From CALMFG01 sp963674805 (GTDB lineage: Bacteria; Bacillota; Clostridia; Christensenellales; CALMFG01), in the NCBI GenBank assembly GCA_963674805.2, contig CAXXNY010000026.1, positions 248,001-312,000 on the forward strand: a DNA stretch of 64,000 bases, written 5' to 3'. Each line of letters begins with the position of its first letter. Position 1 is the first letter of the stretch. Below are positions 1 to 7,713 of the stretch, piece after piece. The notes beneath the pieces were generated by a model. The model saw only the letters and a program-made list of their open reading frames with translations. It was not told the origin of the DNA and ran no database searches. The position numbers and the translations under genes were made by a program.

Positions 1-87
1 ATTGTTAAAATCAAGTGCAGAAGACGCGTCTTTATAATAAGCGCTCAGTCGCTTTAATATTTCTTTTCTGGTTTTTTTATCTGCCAT
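1..87 (-). CDS. nth: Probable endonuclease III, N-terminal fragment
   Basis: A frame opens at an ATG at 87 and runs off the left edge. Only 29 residues are visible, beginning MADKKTRKEILKRLSAYY. This fits the usual lysine-rich first helix of endonuclease III (the base-excision repair glycosylase/AP lyase for oxidised pyrimidines), but the HhH and FeS motifs lie outside the window, so the name rests on N-terminal resemblance only. A TATAAT hexamer (94-99, minus strand) ends six bases before the ATG and no Shine-Dalgarno is visible, so the message may be leaderless. The preceding gene ends in its own terminator, so this is probably a separate transcription unit. Confidence 0.5.
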   Translation of the reverse strand, partial: MADKKTRKEILKRLSAYYKDASSALDFNN

Positions 88-125
88 AGCGTTATTATAC
101 CGTACCCTTGATGATCTTGGCTATT

Positions 126-153
126 AAAAAAAGCGTGCTATGCGCACGCTTTT
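126..153 (-). terminator. Intrinsic terminator after the S41 protease
   Basis: On the minus strand AAAGCGTGC and GCACGCTTT form a nine-pair stem around a five-base loop, followed by a run of T. It lies just after the stop of the S41 peptidase gene. Confidence 0.85.
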
Positions 154-165
154 GATTCGCATCTC

Positions 166-1320
166 TTATCCCGCCGCTAACAGTTCAATCGCTTTGTCGA
201 TTACCGGGTCTTCGTCATCCGTAATGTCCTCGTCAACAATCTGGAAATCCGGCGTCACACCCGTCTGGTCAATTGACCGTCCGTTTGGTGAAAAATATTC
301 CGAAGTCGTCAGCTTAATCCCAGTCTTTCCATCGTCAAGCGGCAATATTGTCTGCACCACGCCTTTGCCAAAGGTCACCTCGCCGATTACCGGACCGCGT
401 TCATAGTCCTGAATCGCGATAGAGAACAGCTCCGAAGCACTGGCGCTGTATTGATTCACCAGCACCACCAACGGAATGTCCCACATAGCTGCGTCGGAAC
501 TGATTGACGACTCAGTGCCGTTGCGGTCTTTTATGATGATGAGCTTTCCCTGCGGAAGCAGCGCATCAAGCATCTTGGTGACCTGTCCAAGGTCGCCTCC
601 GGGGTTATTCCTAAGGTCTATAATCAGCGACTCAGCGTTGTTTTCCTTAAAGTAGTCCTCCGCGTCCCGGAACATGTTCAAGGCGTTTCCGGTGAAGGTA
701 TACAGTTCCAGATAGCCGACATTGTTGTCCAGCATTTTATAATATGCCTGTTCGGCAAACACAACCTGCCTTGTAATGTCAAAGCTTAAGGTTTCATCGC
801 CGCGCAGCAGTTCGATTGTGACATTGGTTCCGGGCTTTCCGCGTATTTTCTGCACAATCCCGTCATAATCAGTATTTTCAAACGTGATGCCGTCGGCGCT
901 GAAAATAAAATCGCCGTCAATGACCCCCGCTTCTTCTGCAGGGGAATCGGAAAATACACGAGTGACCAAAATACCATTGCGTTCCTCATCATACGCCACC
1001 TGAACGCCGATTCCGGTATACTCGCCCTGCTGGTCCTTTTGATAGGCGATCCATTGTTCATCGTCAAAATAGGCTGCGTACGGATCGTTTAGATAATCAA
1101 CCATCCCATTAATCGCGGCAGTCGTCAGTTCGTCTGCGTCCACGGATTTATAAAACATTGCTTCTATCAATTGGCTGACCGAATCAATACTGTTGGTCAG
1201 CGCTTTATCATCTTTTGAGTGCAATGCGTTCACAACGGAAAAGGTGAACACACCGACCAAAACCGCAGTAACCGTAAATGTTACAACGATCGCTGTGATC
1301 AACTTCTTTTTTGTGACCAT
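166..1320 (-). CDS. S41 family C-terminal processing peptidase
   Basis: Membrane-anchored serine protease of the CtpA/CtpB family, which clips extracytoplasmic proteins at their C-termini. The 384-residue product has an N-terminal membrane segment (about 8-32), a PDZ domain (about 100-185) with the GVIDGDFIFSADG substrate-binding loop, and an S41 catalytic domain to the end. The nucleophile serine lies in NQYSASASEL and the catalytic lysine in FGKGVVQT; RNNPGG and the PNGRSID motif near the C-terminus are also typical. The ATG at 1320 was chosen because GGAAGGA precedes it. The frame could be extended to 1377, where an ATG overlaps the previous stop, but no ribosome site is seen there. It follows an SH3/peptidoglycan-binding gene, so a cell-wall target is likely. 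Confidence 0.93.
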   Translation of the reverse strand: MVTKKKLITAIVVTFTVTAVLVGVFTFSVVNALHSKDDKALTNSIDSVSQLIEAMFYKSVDADELTTAAINGMVDYLNDPYAAYFDDEQWIAYQKDQQGEYTGIGVQVAYDEERNGILVTRVFSDSPAEEAGVIDGDFIFSADGITFENTDYDGIVQKIRGKPGTNVTIELLRGDETLSFDITRQVVFAEQAYYKMLDNNVGYLELYTFTGNALNMFRDAEDYFKENNAESLIIDLRNNPGGDLGQVTKMLDALLPQGKLIIIKDRNGTESSISSDAAMWDIPLVVLVNQYSASASELFSIAIQDYERGPVIGEVTFGKGVVQTILPLDDGKTGIKLTTSEYFSPNGRSIDQTGVTPDFQIVDEDITDDEDPVIDKAIELLAAG

Positions 1321-1376
1321 TTTTTGTCCTTCCTTCCGGTTCGCGGAATATTCTCTTCCGCCTTGCTCAGGCCACA

Positions 1377-2567
1377 TTAACTAATCGACTCGTAATATGC
1401 GTCCTTAACACACTGCGCATGGTCAGGGTCTTCTGAGTTGCTGCCGTGACCGTATGAATCCTTAAAATGAACACAAAAGTGACCGTTGAACCCGTTATCA
1501 CTGATACGCGTTTCGTGCGCAGCATGCGGGTAGCCGTTCATGGAAGCCGCATATGTCGTGCTGCCTACCGTGACCCAGATTGCTCTGCGGTCCCAGCTCC
1601 ATGATCCGCCGTAAATGGAGCGCATGATAGCCGTGTCTTCCGCCGTCAGCGGCTCACAGTCGGCATGCGCATTCCCGGAATACCGCTGAACCTTAAACTG
1701 CTTCCCGGTTCTGATGTCGGTAATCGTCGCCACCGCGCCTTTGGCAAACTCATATTGGACGACTTCCCACCAACGGGAGATCATTACCGATCCCTTTACA
1801 CCTCTATCCTGGGCAAATGAATGAATATCCTGATCAGAATACAGCACTTCCAGCGTTGCCGCATCGGCAACACCCGTTACTTCAAGATCGGCTTTTTTCT
1901 GAAATTTTTTCAGGCTGCGTTTGGTTTCTGACGAAAATTCCCCGTCGGCGCTGAAACCGAAAAATCCGCGTGAGGTCAGCGCCTTTTGCATACGCGCCAC
2001 TTCTGCGCCTTCCATGCCTTCCTGCAGCACAATCGCGCCCTCTTCGCCTGCTTCCGCAGTAATCTGCATCACTGCATCTTTCGGAACATATCCTTCAACA
2101 GCCTGCCCGTCAATGTCGTCCGCAGAAATCTTATACCATTCCCCGAGAATATTTGTGATTCTCAGCGGATAGCCCGCATTCAGCGTGCCAACGGTCTTGC
2201 CGCCGCCCGCCGGATTCAGCCTGATTTTAAGCGAGTCCGTACGTGCATTTCCACTGATGATATCCGTAGAAGGCAGGAAAATATCATCCTTCTTCACATA
2301 TCCCCGGTAATTGCCGTAAATAATCCGGTACCATCCCGATACTTCTTCACAGAAAACTCCGATACGCGCACCGTTTTCCAGCGTTGTGATAACACTCGAA
2401 TCTTCCGATGCCCTGATATGGACATCCAGCGATTCGCACATCACAGTCGCATCTTCAAAATACGGCATCGCGTTTGCCTTAGCCGGCAGCACCAGTACAG
2501 CAAGCACCGCAGCCGCGGCGACCAGCATTAAGAGTATTCCCTTATATTTCATTTGAATACGTTCCAC
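1377..2567 (-). CDS. Secreted SH3 / peptidoglycan-binding protein
   Basis: The 396-residue protein has a signal peptide ending near an AxA (ALAVLVLPAKANA), two bacterial SH3-type modules (about 40-100 and 105-170) with the typical 'GWYRIIYGNYRGYVKK' and 'GEWYKIS' strands, a PG_binding_1 repeat (about 185-245, QKALTSRGFF...FSSETKRSLKKFQ), and a C-terminal region of about 130 residues with no name that I recognise. That region shares HADxxP, YGGxWSWDRR, YAASxNGxPH, CxHF and a late H..C with the neighbouring paralog. The start is GTG, chosen because GAGGT lies eight bases upstream; an in-frame ATG at 2552 is an alternative. It has its own promoter. Binding of the cell wall is a confident inference; catalysis is not shown. 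Confidence 0.8.
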   Translation of the reverse strand: MERIQMKYKGILLMLVAAAAVLAVLVLPAKANAMPYFEDATVMCESLDVHIRASEDSSVITTLENGARIGVFCEEVSGWYRIIYGNYRGYVKKDDIFLPSTDIISGNARTDSLKIRLNPAGGGKTVGTLNAGYPLRITNILGEWYKISADDIDGQAVEGYVPKDAVMQITAEAGEEGAIVLQEGMEGAEVARMQKALTSRGFFGFSADGEFSSETKRSLKKFQKKADLEVTGVADAATLEVLYSDQDIHSFAQDRGVKGSVMISRWWEVVQYEFAKGAVATITDIRTGKQFKVQRYSGNAHADCEPLTAEDTAIMRSIYGGSWSWDRRAIWVTVGSTTYAASMNGYPHAAHETRISDNGFNGHFCVHFKDSYGHGSNSEDPDHAQCVKDAYYESIS

Positions 2568-2589
2568 TTATTTTTACCTCGATTGATTC

Positions 2590-2619
2590 AGTTTACCAAA
2601 TCATATATGACTATGTCAA
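2590..2619 (-). promoter_or_regulatory. Promoter of the first SH3/PG-binding gene
   Basis: Minus strand TTGACA, 18-base spacer, TAAACT, preceded by TGG as in extended -10 elements. It sits directly after the neighbouring gene's stop and some 25 bases upstream of the GTG start. Confidence 0.7.
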
Positions 2620-2635
2620 AACACTTTCGTGTTTT
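2618..2635 (-). terminator. A/T-rich hairpin at the stop of the second SH3 gene
   Basis: AAAACAC and GTGTTTT form a perfect seven-pair stem with a GAAA tetraloop on the minus strand. The T-tail after it is short (TTTTG) and the stem overlaps the stop codon and the next promoter, so termination is probably partial. Confidence 0.45.
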
Positions 2636-3798
2636 TAATACTGCGCTTTCCGGTATGCGTACTCAATACACTCCTGGTGTAACTCATCGATTGCATCCGA
2701 TGCGTGCCCCTTTGAATTTAAGAAGTGAATACATACCTGCCCGTCCATACCGTCATTCCGGTTATAGTCGTCCCCATGCGGCATACCATTAATTGACGCC
2801 GCATACATTACGCCGTTAATTACCACCCAAACCGGCCTTCTGTCCCAGCTCCACTCGCCGCCGTATGTTTCCAGCATAATCGCGGTGTCGGCTTTTGTCG
2901 CCGGTGTGACGTCGGCATGGTTAACCCCGGCGTAACGGATGACATTGTAGCTTTTTTGGGTTTTTACATCAATCACCTTTGCCGTGGACTGCAGCATGAA
3001 TTTATCGTCAACCACAGTGTACCAATCGGCCTTCAGCACTATTCCGCCAGAACCGGCAGCTGCCGAACCTTCCAGCCGGATTGTCGGATCATTATATAAT
3101 AAATCCAGCGTATCCGCTCCGGCGATCCCGTCTTTTCTTAAGCCTGCGACCCGTTGGAAGTTTCTGACCGCCTGCTTGGTCGCATCACCGTAAACACCCG
3201 TGCAGGGGAATGCGTAGAAATTACGTTTTTTCAACTCTTTTTGCATATTATAAACCGCCGAGCCGGTCATACCCGGTTTCAGCGTAAAGGACGCCACATC
3301 GCTGTCTGACTTCATTACAAAATCTTTCGCGACATACCCTTCAACATCCTGTCCGTTAACCGCTACATAATACCAGTCACCGTTGATATCCTCAATGGTC
3401 AGCGGCGTACCGACTTCCAGTTCCGCGACGACCGTGCTGTATTCCCCAGGGCTTTTCCGCAATCTCAGCGAATCACCGTATACGTTGCCCTGGAACTGGT
3501 CTTCGGAAGGCAGGAACACCAAATCGCGTTTAATGTATCCCCTGTAGTTGCCATAGATTACGCGGATCCATTCGTCCTCATACTCACAGTAGATGCCGAT
3601 ACGTGCGCCCTGGTCAATCTGGCACACCACCGGTGAGTCAAGAGACGGCCTTAAACGCATGTTGATATTGTCACTGATGACCGTGCCCTCTTCAAACTTT
3701 GCCGCGTCCGCTGCCGCGGTCATCGGTATTGCAAACATGACCGCCATCACGGCTATTATCATTAATGCTTTTTTCATTCTGCTTTTATCTTTTGTCAT
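2635..3798 (-). CDS. Secreted SH3 / peptidoglycan-binding protein, paralog
   Basis: A paralog of the gene downstream with the same architecture: signal peptide (MKKALMIIAVMAVMFAIP...AAA), two SH3-like modules with YGNYRGYIKR and GDWYYVAVNGQDVEGYV, a PG_binding_1 repeat (QKELKKRNFYAFPCTGVYGD) and the shared C-terminal domain (HADVTP, YGGEWSWDRR, YAASINGMPHG, GQVCIHF). The ATG at 3798 (MTKDKS) was chosen because AAGGA lies eight bases upstream; the frame is open much further, but the upstream codons cross the promoter and leader. 387 residues. A structured leader with terminator-like folding precedes it (see 3812-3919), so expression may be attenuated. Its role in wall binding is inferred from domains. 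Confidence 0.8.
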   Translation of the reverse strand: MTKDKSRMKKALMIIAVMAVMFAIPMTAAADAAKFEEGTVISDNINMRLRPSLDSPVVCQIDQGARIGIYCEYEDEWIRVIYGNYRGYIKRDLVFLPSEDQFQGNVYGDSLRLRKSPGEYSTVVAELEVGTPLTIEDINGDWYYVAVNGQDVEGYVAKDFVMKSDSDVASFTLKPGMTGSAVYNMQKELKKRNFYAFPCTGVYGDATKQAVRNFQRVAGLRKDGIAGADTLDLLYNDPTIRLEGSAAAGSGGIVLKADWYTVVDDKFMLQSTAKVIDVKTQKSYNVIRYAGVNHADVTPATKADTAIMLETYGGEWSWDRRPVWVVINGVMYAASINGMPHGDDYNRNDGMDGQVCIHFLNSKGHASDAIDELHQECIEYAYRKAQY

Positions 3799-3811
3799 TA
3801 ATACTATCCTT

Positions 3812-3919
3812 AAAAAAACGCTTCCCTTTGCGGGTTTATTATATATATCTGCGTTTTGTCTAAGCAAATAAAATCCAAAGGTAAGATTCATCCCCTTCGA
3901 CGCCATCCACCTTTGGCTT
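3812..3919 (-). ncRNA. Candidate cis-acting attenuator leader
   Basis: From the predicted transcription start near 3919 the minus-strand leader holds CCAAAGGT (3909-3916) and ACCTTTGG (3875-3882), a perfect eight-pair stem closing a 26-base loop that contains GGGGATGAATC. Further on AAAACGC (3851-3857) and GCGTTTT (3815-3821) enclose a small CCC/GGG stem and end in seven T, like a terminator, just before the Shine-Dalgarno. The 3' arm CCTTTG can instead pair with CAAAGG (3825-3830) inside that terminator, so the two folds exclude each other. It matches no riboswitch class that I can name; the ligand, if any, is unknown. Confidence 0.45.
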
Positions 3920-3925
3920 GCACCT

Positions 3926-3954
3926 ATCATATTACAATACTTTCTGTTTTTCAA
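3926..3954 (-). promoter_or_regulatory. Promoter of the attenuated SH3 gene
   Basis: Minus strand TTGAAA, 17-base spacer, TATGAT. It places the transcript start near 3919, which is the 5' edge of the leader hairpin. Between here and the recR terminator at 4094 (about 140 bases) I see no gene or other structure. Confidence 0.65.
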
Positions 3955-4093
3955 GTTTATGATAGGCATATCAATAAAAGTTTAAAATTTGGCAATATTT
4001 CATCCTATTTTTTGTTAAACAGGAAAAGCGGCAAAACCAGCTACTATATGTATGGTTATCCGCAGCGACAGACGCAATATTTAGAAAACGCAT

Positions 4094-4117
4094 AAAAAAA
4101 GAGCAGAATCCGCTCTT
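4094..4117 (-). terminator. Terminator of the dnaX-ebfC-recR operon
   Basis: AAGAGC and GCTCTT pair around GGATTCT on the minus strand, followed by seven T. The stem begins at the recR stop. Confidence 0.85.
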
Positions 4118-4712
4118 AAAGTTCGCGTCTGCCCTCCAACGCCTTGGATAAGGTCACTTCGTCGGTATATTCCACATCGCCGCCAATGGGGATGCCGTGC
4201 GCAATACGGGTCAGCTTGACGCCGATGGGCGCAATCAGCTTTTGAATATAAACCGCTGTCGCTTCGCCTTTAACATCCGGGTTGGTTGCCAGGATCACTT
4301 CCTTGATCTCATCGTCCCTTAACCGATGGATCAGGTTCTTTAAGTTGATGTCTTCCGGCCCGATACCGTCGATCGGCGACAGTACGCCGCCCAGCACATG
4401 ATACCGCCCGCGGAACGCCCGCGACCGCTCAAGCGCCAGCACGTCTTTAAAGTCTTCCACCACGCAGATCGTAGATCCGTCGCGCTTTTGGTCCGCGCAG
4501 ATATGGCAGGTCTCCTGGTCGGTGATGTTGCCGCATACATTGCATGTCTTAACGCTTTTTTTAATATAATACATGTCTTTGGCGAACTGCTCTACCTCTT
4601 CGTCGCTCATTTTAATCAAATGAAACACCAGCCGCATCGCCGTCTTGGCGCCGATACCGGGGAGTTTTGAAAAATGGTTGATGAGTTTTGCCAAAGGCTC
4701 AATAATATACAT
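4116..4712 (-). CDS. recR: Recombination mediator RecR
   Basis: RecR acts with RecO (and RecF) to load RecA on gapped DNA. The 198-residue protein has the N-terminal HhH (LPGIGAKTAMRL), a C4 zinc finger (CNVCGNITDQETCHIC, residues about 57-72) and a Toprim domain with the VVED and NPDVKGEAT motifs, then the C-terminal GxP motif HGIPIGGDVEYTDEVTL. Length and order are normal for the family. AGGA precedes the ATG by about eight bases. It is the last gene of the conserved dnaX-ebfC-recR operon and is followed by a terminator. Confidence 0.97.
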   Translation of the reverse strand: MYIIEPLAKLINHFSKLPGIGAKTAMRLVFHLIKMSDEEVEQFAKDMYYIKKSVKTCNVCGNITDQETCHICADQKRDGSTICVVEDFKDVLALERSRAFRGRYHVLGGVLSPIDGIGPEDINLKNLIHRLRDDEIKEVILATNPDVKGEATAVYIQKLIAPIGVKLTRIAHGIPIGGDVEYTDEVTLSKALEGRREL

Positions 4713-4727
4713 GAATCGTCCTGTCCG

Positions 4728-5024
4728 TTATATTAATCCGCCGAGTCCGCCTGTCGCTTTTTTCATCTCGCGCGCCGCCAAGGATTCCGCTTTAGACAGC
4801 GCTTCGTTAACGGCTTTTAAGACCAGCGCTTCCAGCGCTTTTAAATCGCCGTCCGCCGCTTCCGGTGCAATACTGATGGATTTCAGCTTCTTGGTCCCTG
4901 TGACTACCGCTGTAACCAATCCGCCGGCGGAAGCCTCGATGTCGGTGTTTTCCAGTTCTTTCTGAATGCGTTTCGCATCCTGCTGCATCTGTTTTGCCTG
5001 CTGCATCATTTTTTGTATATCCAT
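4728..5024 (-). CDS. ebfC: YbaB/EbfC nucleoid-associated protein
   Basis: Small DNA-binding protein of 98 residues that coats the nucleoid; it begins MDIQKMMQQAKQMQQDAKRI, the family's Met/Gln-rich first helix, followed by the GGLVTAVVTGTKKLKSI strand pair and an Ala-rich C-terminal helix. It lies between dnaX and recR, with 15 to 20 base gaps, as in most Firmicutes. The AAGGGG just before the ATG is a suitable ribosome site. No oddities are seen. Confidence 0.95.
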   Translation of the reverse strand: MDIQKMMQQAKQMQQDAKRIQKELENTDIEASAGGLVTAVVTGTKKLKSISIAPEAADGDLKALEALVLKAVNEALSKAESLAAREMKKATGGLGGLI

Positions 5025-5043
5025 GTTGTTCCCCTTTGTTTGC

Positions 5044-6630
5044 TTAGATTTCTTTTATCTCATGCCCGCCGAACATATCGTCAGAGAAAAATGCCATATC
5101 TGTCTGCTTATACTTCGGTTTCGCCGATTTAATAACCAGTGTTATATCTTTCCCCGCGATCTTCTTGAAATGTTCTTCAAGCTTTTCATGGTTCTTCTTA
5201 TCGATCAAAAAGTCAAAGGTCAACCCTTCGTCCGCTTCAAAGACGAAATGCCTGTCCTTGTCGCTGATCAGCCGCATCTGTCTGGCATACGGATACATAT
5301 ATCCCGCATTATCCCGAATATCATTTAAGGCGAGCGTCCAGTATTCATGGCTCTGTTTATCCGCTTCCGGCACTGATTGCGTATCTTTTAGAGGATTACC
5401 AGCCTTCGGCGGTACAGATGCCCTATTTACCGGCTCTGTTTTCTGAGCCGCAGGTTTTACAGGTTCAGCTTTGGGCGGATTTTTTTTTACCGCTCCCAGC
5501 TCTGCCTCCAGCCGTTCAATGCGCGCGGCAAGCGGTGCATCCGGTTCAAATCCGGGATTCATCAGGCGGATTACCGTCGCCTGCAACACGATATCCGGCA
5601 GTGAGTTCATCCGCATCCGGTTTTCGCTCTCGATTAATATATCCAGTCCGCGCAGCAGCGCCTGCTCGCCGAACCGTTGGCCCATTTCTTTCAGCTGCGT
5701 TGCTTCATCCTCCGATACACCAGCCGACAGGGCATTCGCGCCTTTGGTTAAAAACAACATGCTTTTGAACAAATAGGCTAAGTCTTTTAATAATACTTTG
5801 ATATCCGCGCCGGAATCTTTAATCGCCTCCAGCTTTTGAATCGCGGTTTTTTCGTCATAGCCGGTGATGCTTTCGGCCAGTGACAGTAACTCACTTCGTC
5901 CTGCACCGCCAAGCACCGTCAGTACCTGTTTTACATCCAGCTTTTCCGCGCCGGATGCGCACTGGTCGAGTATTGAAAGTGCATCCCTAAGTCCGCCGGA
6001 CGCCGCCCGTGCGATCAGCACCAGCGCGTCTTCGTCGGCGTCAATATGCTGGTCTTTAGCCACATAGGTTAAGCGCGCCACCATATCCGTCACGGTGTGG
6101 CGTTTAAAATCATACCGCTGGCAGCGTGATAAGATCGTCGCCGGCAGTTTCTTCGGCTCGGTCGTCGCCAATATAAAGACCACATGCGGCGGCGGCTCTT
6201 CCAGTGTCTTCAATAACGCATTAAACGCGCCCTGTGAAAGCATGTGCACTTCATCGATAATATAGACTTTAAAGCGGCCGAGTGTCGGCATCAGGCTGGC
6301 GTTTTCACGGATATCACGGATATTCTCGACGCCGTTGTTCGACGCGGCGTCAATCTCCACGACATCCACACTGGATTCGTCATAGACGCTGGTGCATACT
6401 GCACACGTCAGGCAGGGTTCGACATCCCCTTCAGTCAGGCAGTTGATTGCCTTGGCGAAGATTTTTGCCGTACTGGTTTTACCCGTACCGCGCGGTCCGG
6501 AAAACAAATAGGCGTGCGCAATTTTATCGCGGGCGATCTGGCTTTTCAGCACGTCTATGATATGGGATTGTCCGACGATTTCTTTAAACGTTTCGGGGCG
6601 GTATGCCCGGTAAAGCGCACGGTATGCCAT
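5044..6630 (-). CDS. dnaX: DNA polymerase III subunit gamma/tau
   Basis: Clamp-loader ATPase that places the sliding clamp and, as tau, ties polymerase to helicase. The 528 residues show Walker A GPRGTGKTST, a four-cysteine zinc module (CLTEGDVEPCLTCAVC), Walker B with DEVHML, sensor 1 ATTEPKKLP, the arginine finger LSRCQRYDFK, the domain III collar to about residue 375, and then a low-complexity Pro/Lys linker and a C-terminal tau domain. At codons 381-384 the coding strand has nine consecutive A; slippage in either direction would end the protein within about ten codons and yield a gamma-sized product. It is followed by ebfC and recR and preceded at 16 bases by an L,D-transpeptidase gene. 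Confidence 0.96.
   Translation of the reverse strand: MAYRALYRAYRPETFKEIVGQSHIIDVLKSQIARDKIAHAYLFSGPRGTGKTSTAKIFAKAINCLTEGDVEPCLTCAVCTSVYDESSVDVVEIDAASNNGVENIRDIRENASLMPTLGRFKVYIIDEVHMLSQGAFNALLKTLEEPPPHVVFILATTEPKKLPATILSRCQRYDFKRHTVTDMVARLTYVAKDQHIDADEDALVLIARAASGGLRDALSILDQCASGAEKLDVKQVLTVLGGAGRSELLSLAESITGYDEKTAIQKLEAIKDSGADIKVLLKDLAYLFKSMLFLTKGANALSAGVSEDEATQLKEMGQRFGEQALLRGLDILIESENRMRMNSLPDIVLQATVIRLMNPGFEPDAPLAARIERLEAELGAVKKNPPKAEPVKPAAQKTEPVNRASVPPKAGNPLKDTQSVPEADKQSHEYWTLALNDIRDNAGYMYPYARQMRLISDKDRHFVFEADEGLTFDFLIDKKNHEKLEEHFKKIAGKDITLVIKSAKPKYKQTDMAFFSDDMFGGHEIKEI
5480..5488 (-). other. A9 slippage candidate in dnaX
   Basis: Nine A on the coding strand read GTA AAA AAA AAT CCG in frame. 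With one A added the frame reaches TGA five codons past the run; with one A lost it reaches TAA at about the eighth codon. The site lies just past the AAA+/collar region, where gamma ends in species that make it. A six-pair hairpin (CGGCTC/GAGCCG) lies about 29 bases downstream, further than is usual for ribosomal frameshift signals. Confidence 0.5.
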
Positions 6631-6646
6631 GTTTTTCTCCCGTTAT

Positions 6647-7540
6647 TTATTGTGCCAACAAATCTATAGCATCTTCTCTTGCAGGATCGGTCTGGTCGTA
6701 ATACCTTCCCTTTACACGGTCGTGGATTGGGTCGATCAGTTCGGGTGTTTCGATTCCCTTCGGACTTCCGTTGACGATTTCAACCGTTGTGCCCATCGGG
6801 CAGTTCATATACAGCCAGTATGCCGCGCCGACATTGGTACGCATACATCCGGCGGTTGCATTCGTGCCGATTTCTTTATATGTGTTGCCGTACATGGTTT
6901 CAAAATCCATATCGGCGAATACAGGCCCGTGAATATAGATACCGTCGGTAAACTGCACCACATACGGCGAATAGGAGAATTCCTTATCGGTTCCGGCGCT
7001 GTCAAATTGTTTCCATTCATACTTATGGTTGACGCTGAAAACACCTGTCGGGGTCTTCCCTGCTGTGAGTCCAGTTGCGGTCAAGAACGTTGCGACGGTC
7101 TTGGTGTATTCCCCGCTTTCGTCCATTTCATAAACCGTAATCGTGTGCGAGCCTTTTTCAATATAGATATAATATGGTGATGGCAGCGGCTCAACGCCTT
7201 CTACGTCGGACGCTTTGACATACCCTTCCTGTCCGTTCACGCTGACGTGATGCCACTCCACGCCTGCTTCGACCAGAACAGCTTCTGCGCCTTCGCTTAA
7301 GGTCCCGGTTATGTCATATTCCGCGTCGGGCAGTATCATTTTGGGTTCGCTGACCAAATCCGTATCAGCATTAGCCGTTACGATGGTTTCTTTAATCTCT
7401 TCCGTGGGTTCCGGCGTCGGTTCCGGAGTGGCTGTTGGAGTACTTTCCGGTACATCAGCATCCGCTTTTTTCGCGCCGCCGCAGGCGGTCAACGCTAAAA
7501 TCAAAACCACTGCCGTTATAATGATCCATGCTCTTTTCAT
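6647..7540 (-). CDS. Lipoprotein with SH3 and L,D-transpeptidase domains
   Basis: Predicted lipoprotein (lipobox LTAC at residues 17-20) that may cross-link peptidoglycan 3-3 or attach proteins to the wall. After an acidic Pro/Thr/Glu linker (about 30-55) comes an SH3-like module (EWHHVSVNGQEGYVKASDV) and then a YkuD domain from about residue 125. The YkuD active site is recognisable as YIHGPVF followed later by ATAGCMRT, which corresponds to the family HG...SxGCxR; the serine/His of the usual SHGC is replaced by TA, but the Cys and Arg remain. It is 297 residues long. The gene is immediately upstream of dnaX, so they may share a transcript. Confidence in the fold is high and in the exact reaction moderate. 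Confidence 0.88.
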   Translation of the reverse strand: MKRAWIIITAVVLILALTACGGAKKADADVPESTPTATPEPTPEPTEEIKETIVTANADTDLVSEPKMILPDAEYDITGTLSEGAEAVLVEAGVEWHHVSVNGQEGYVKASDVEGVEPLPSPYYIYIEKGSHTITVYEMDESGEYTKTVATFLTATGLTAGKTPTGVFSVNHKYEWKQFDSAGTDKEFSYSPYVVQFTDGIYIHGPVFADMDFETMYGNTYKEIGTNATAGCMRTNVGAAYWLYMNCPMGTTVEIVNGSPKGIETPELIDPIHDRVKGRYYDQTDPAREDAIDLLAQ

Positions 7541-7662
7541 GTGTGGTTAACCTTTCATTGATGTCGCTTTTTATCTTTAATCATTCTATTTTGACCGTTT
7601 CACATTGTCAAGTTTTTTGGATTTTGTTTACCGCTTGGCAATATCTTTCGCGCGCCATATTC

Positions 7663-7692
7663 TTGACGCGCATTGACCATCTATAGTATCAT
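7663..7692 (+). promoter_or_regulatory. Promoter of the VanX-like / nadD / yqeK / rsfS genes
   Basis: TTGACG, 18-base spacer, TATCAT. It starts a plus-strand run that ends at the rsfS terminator. Confidence 0.65.
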
Positions 7693-7713
7693 TTCAATGA
7701 TGAGGTATACCCG

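Noticed and set aside
3875..3916. A c-di-AMP (ydaO) riboswitch
   Set aside because: Only a short GGGGATGAATC resembles it; the region is less than half the needed length and lacks the second domain.
6630..7540. An SRP RNA gene upstream of dnaX, as in many Firmicutes
   Set aside because: Only 16 bases separate dnaX from the L,D-transpeptidase gene and no GGAA-loop RNA is seen.
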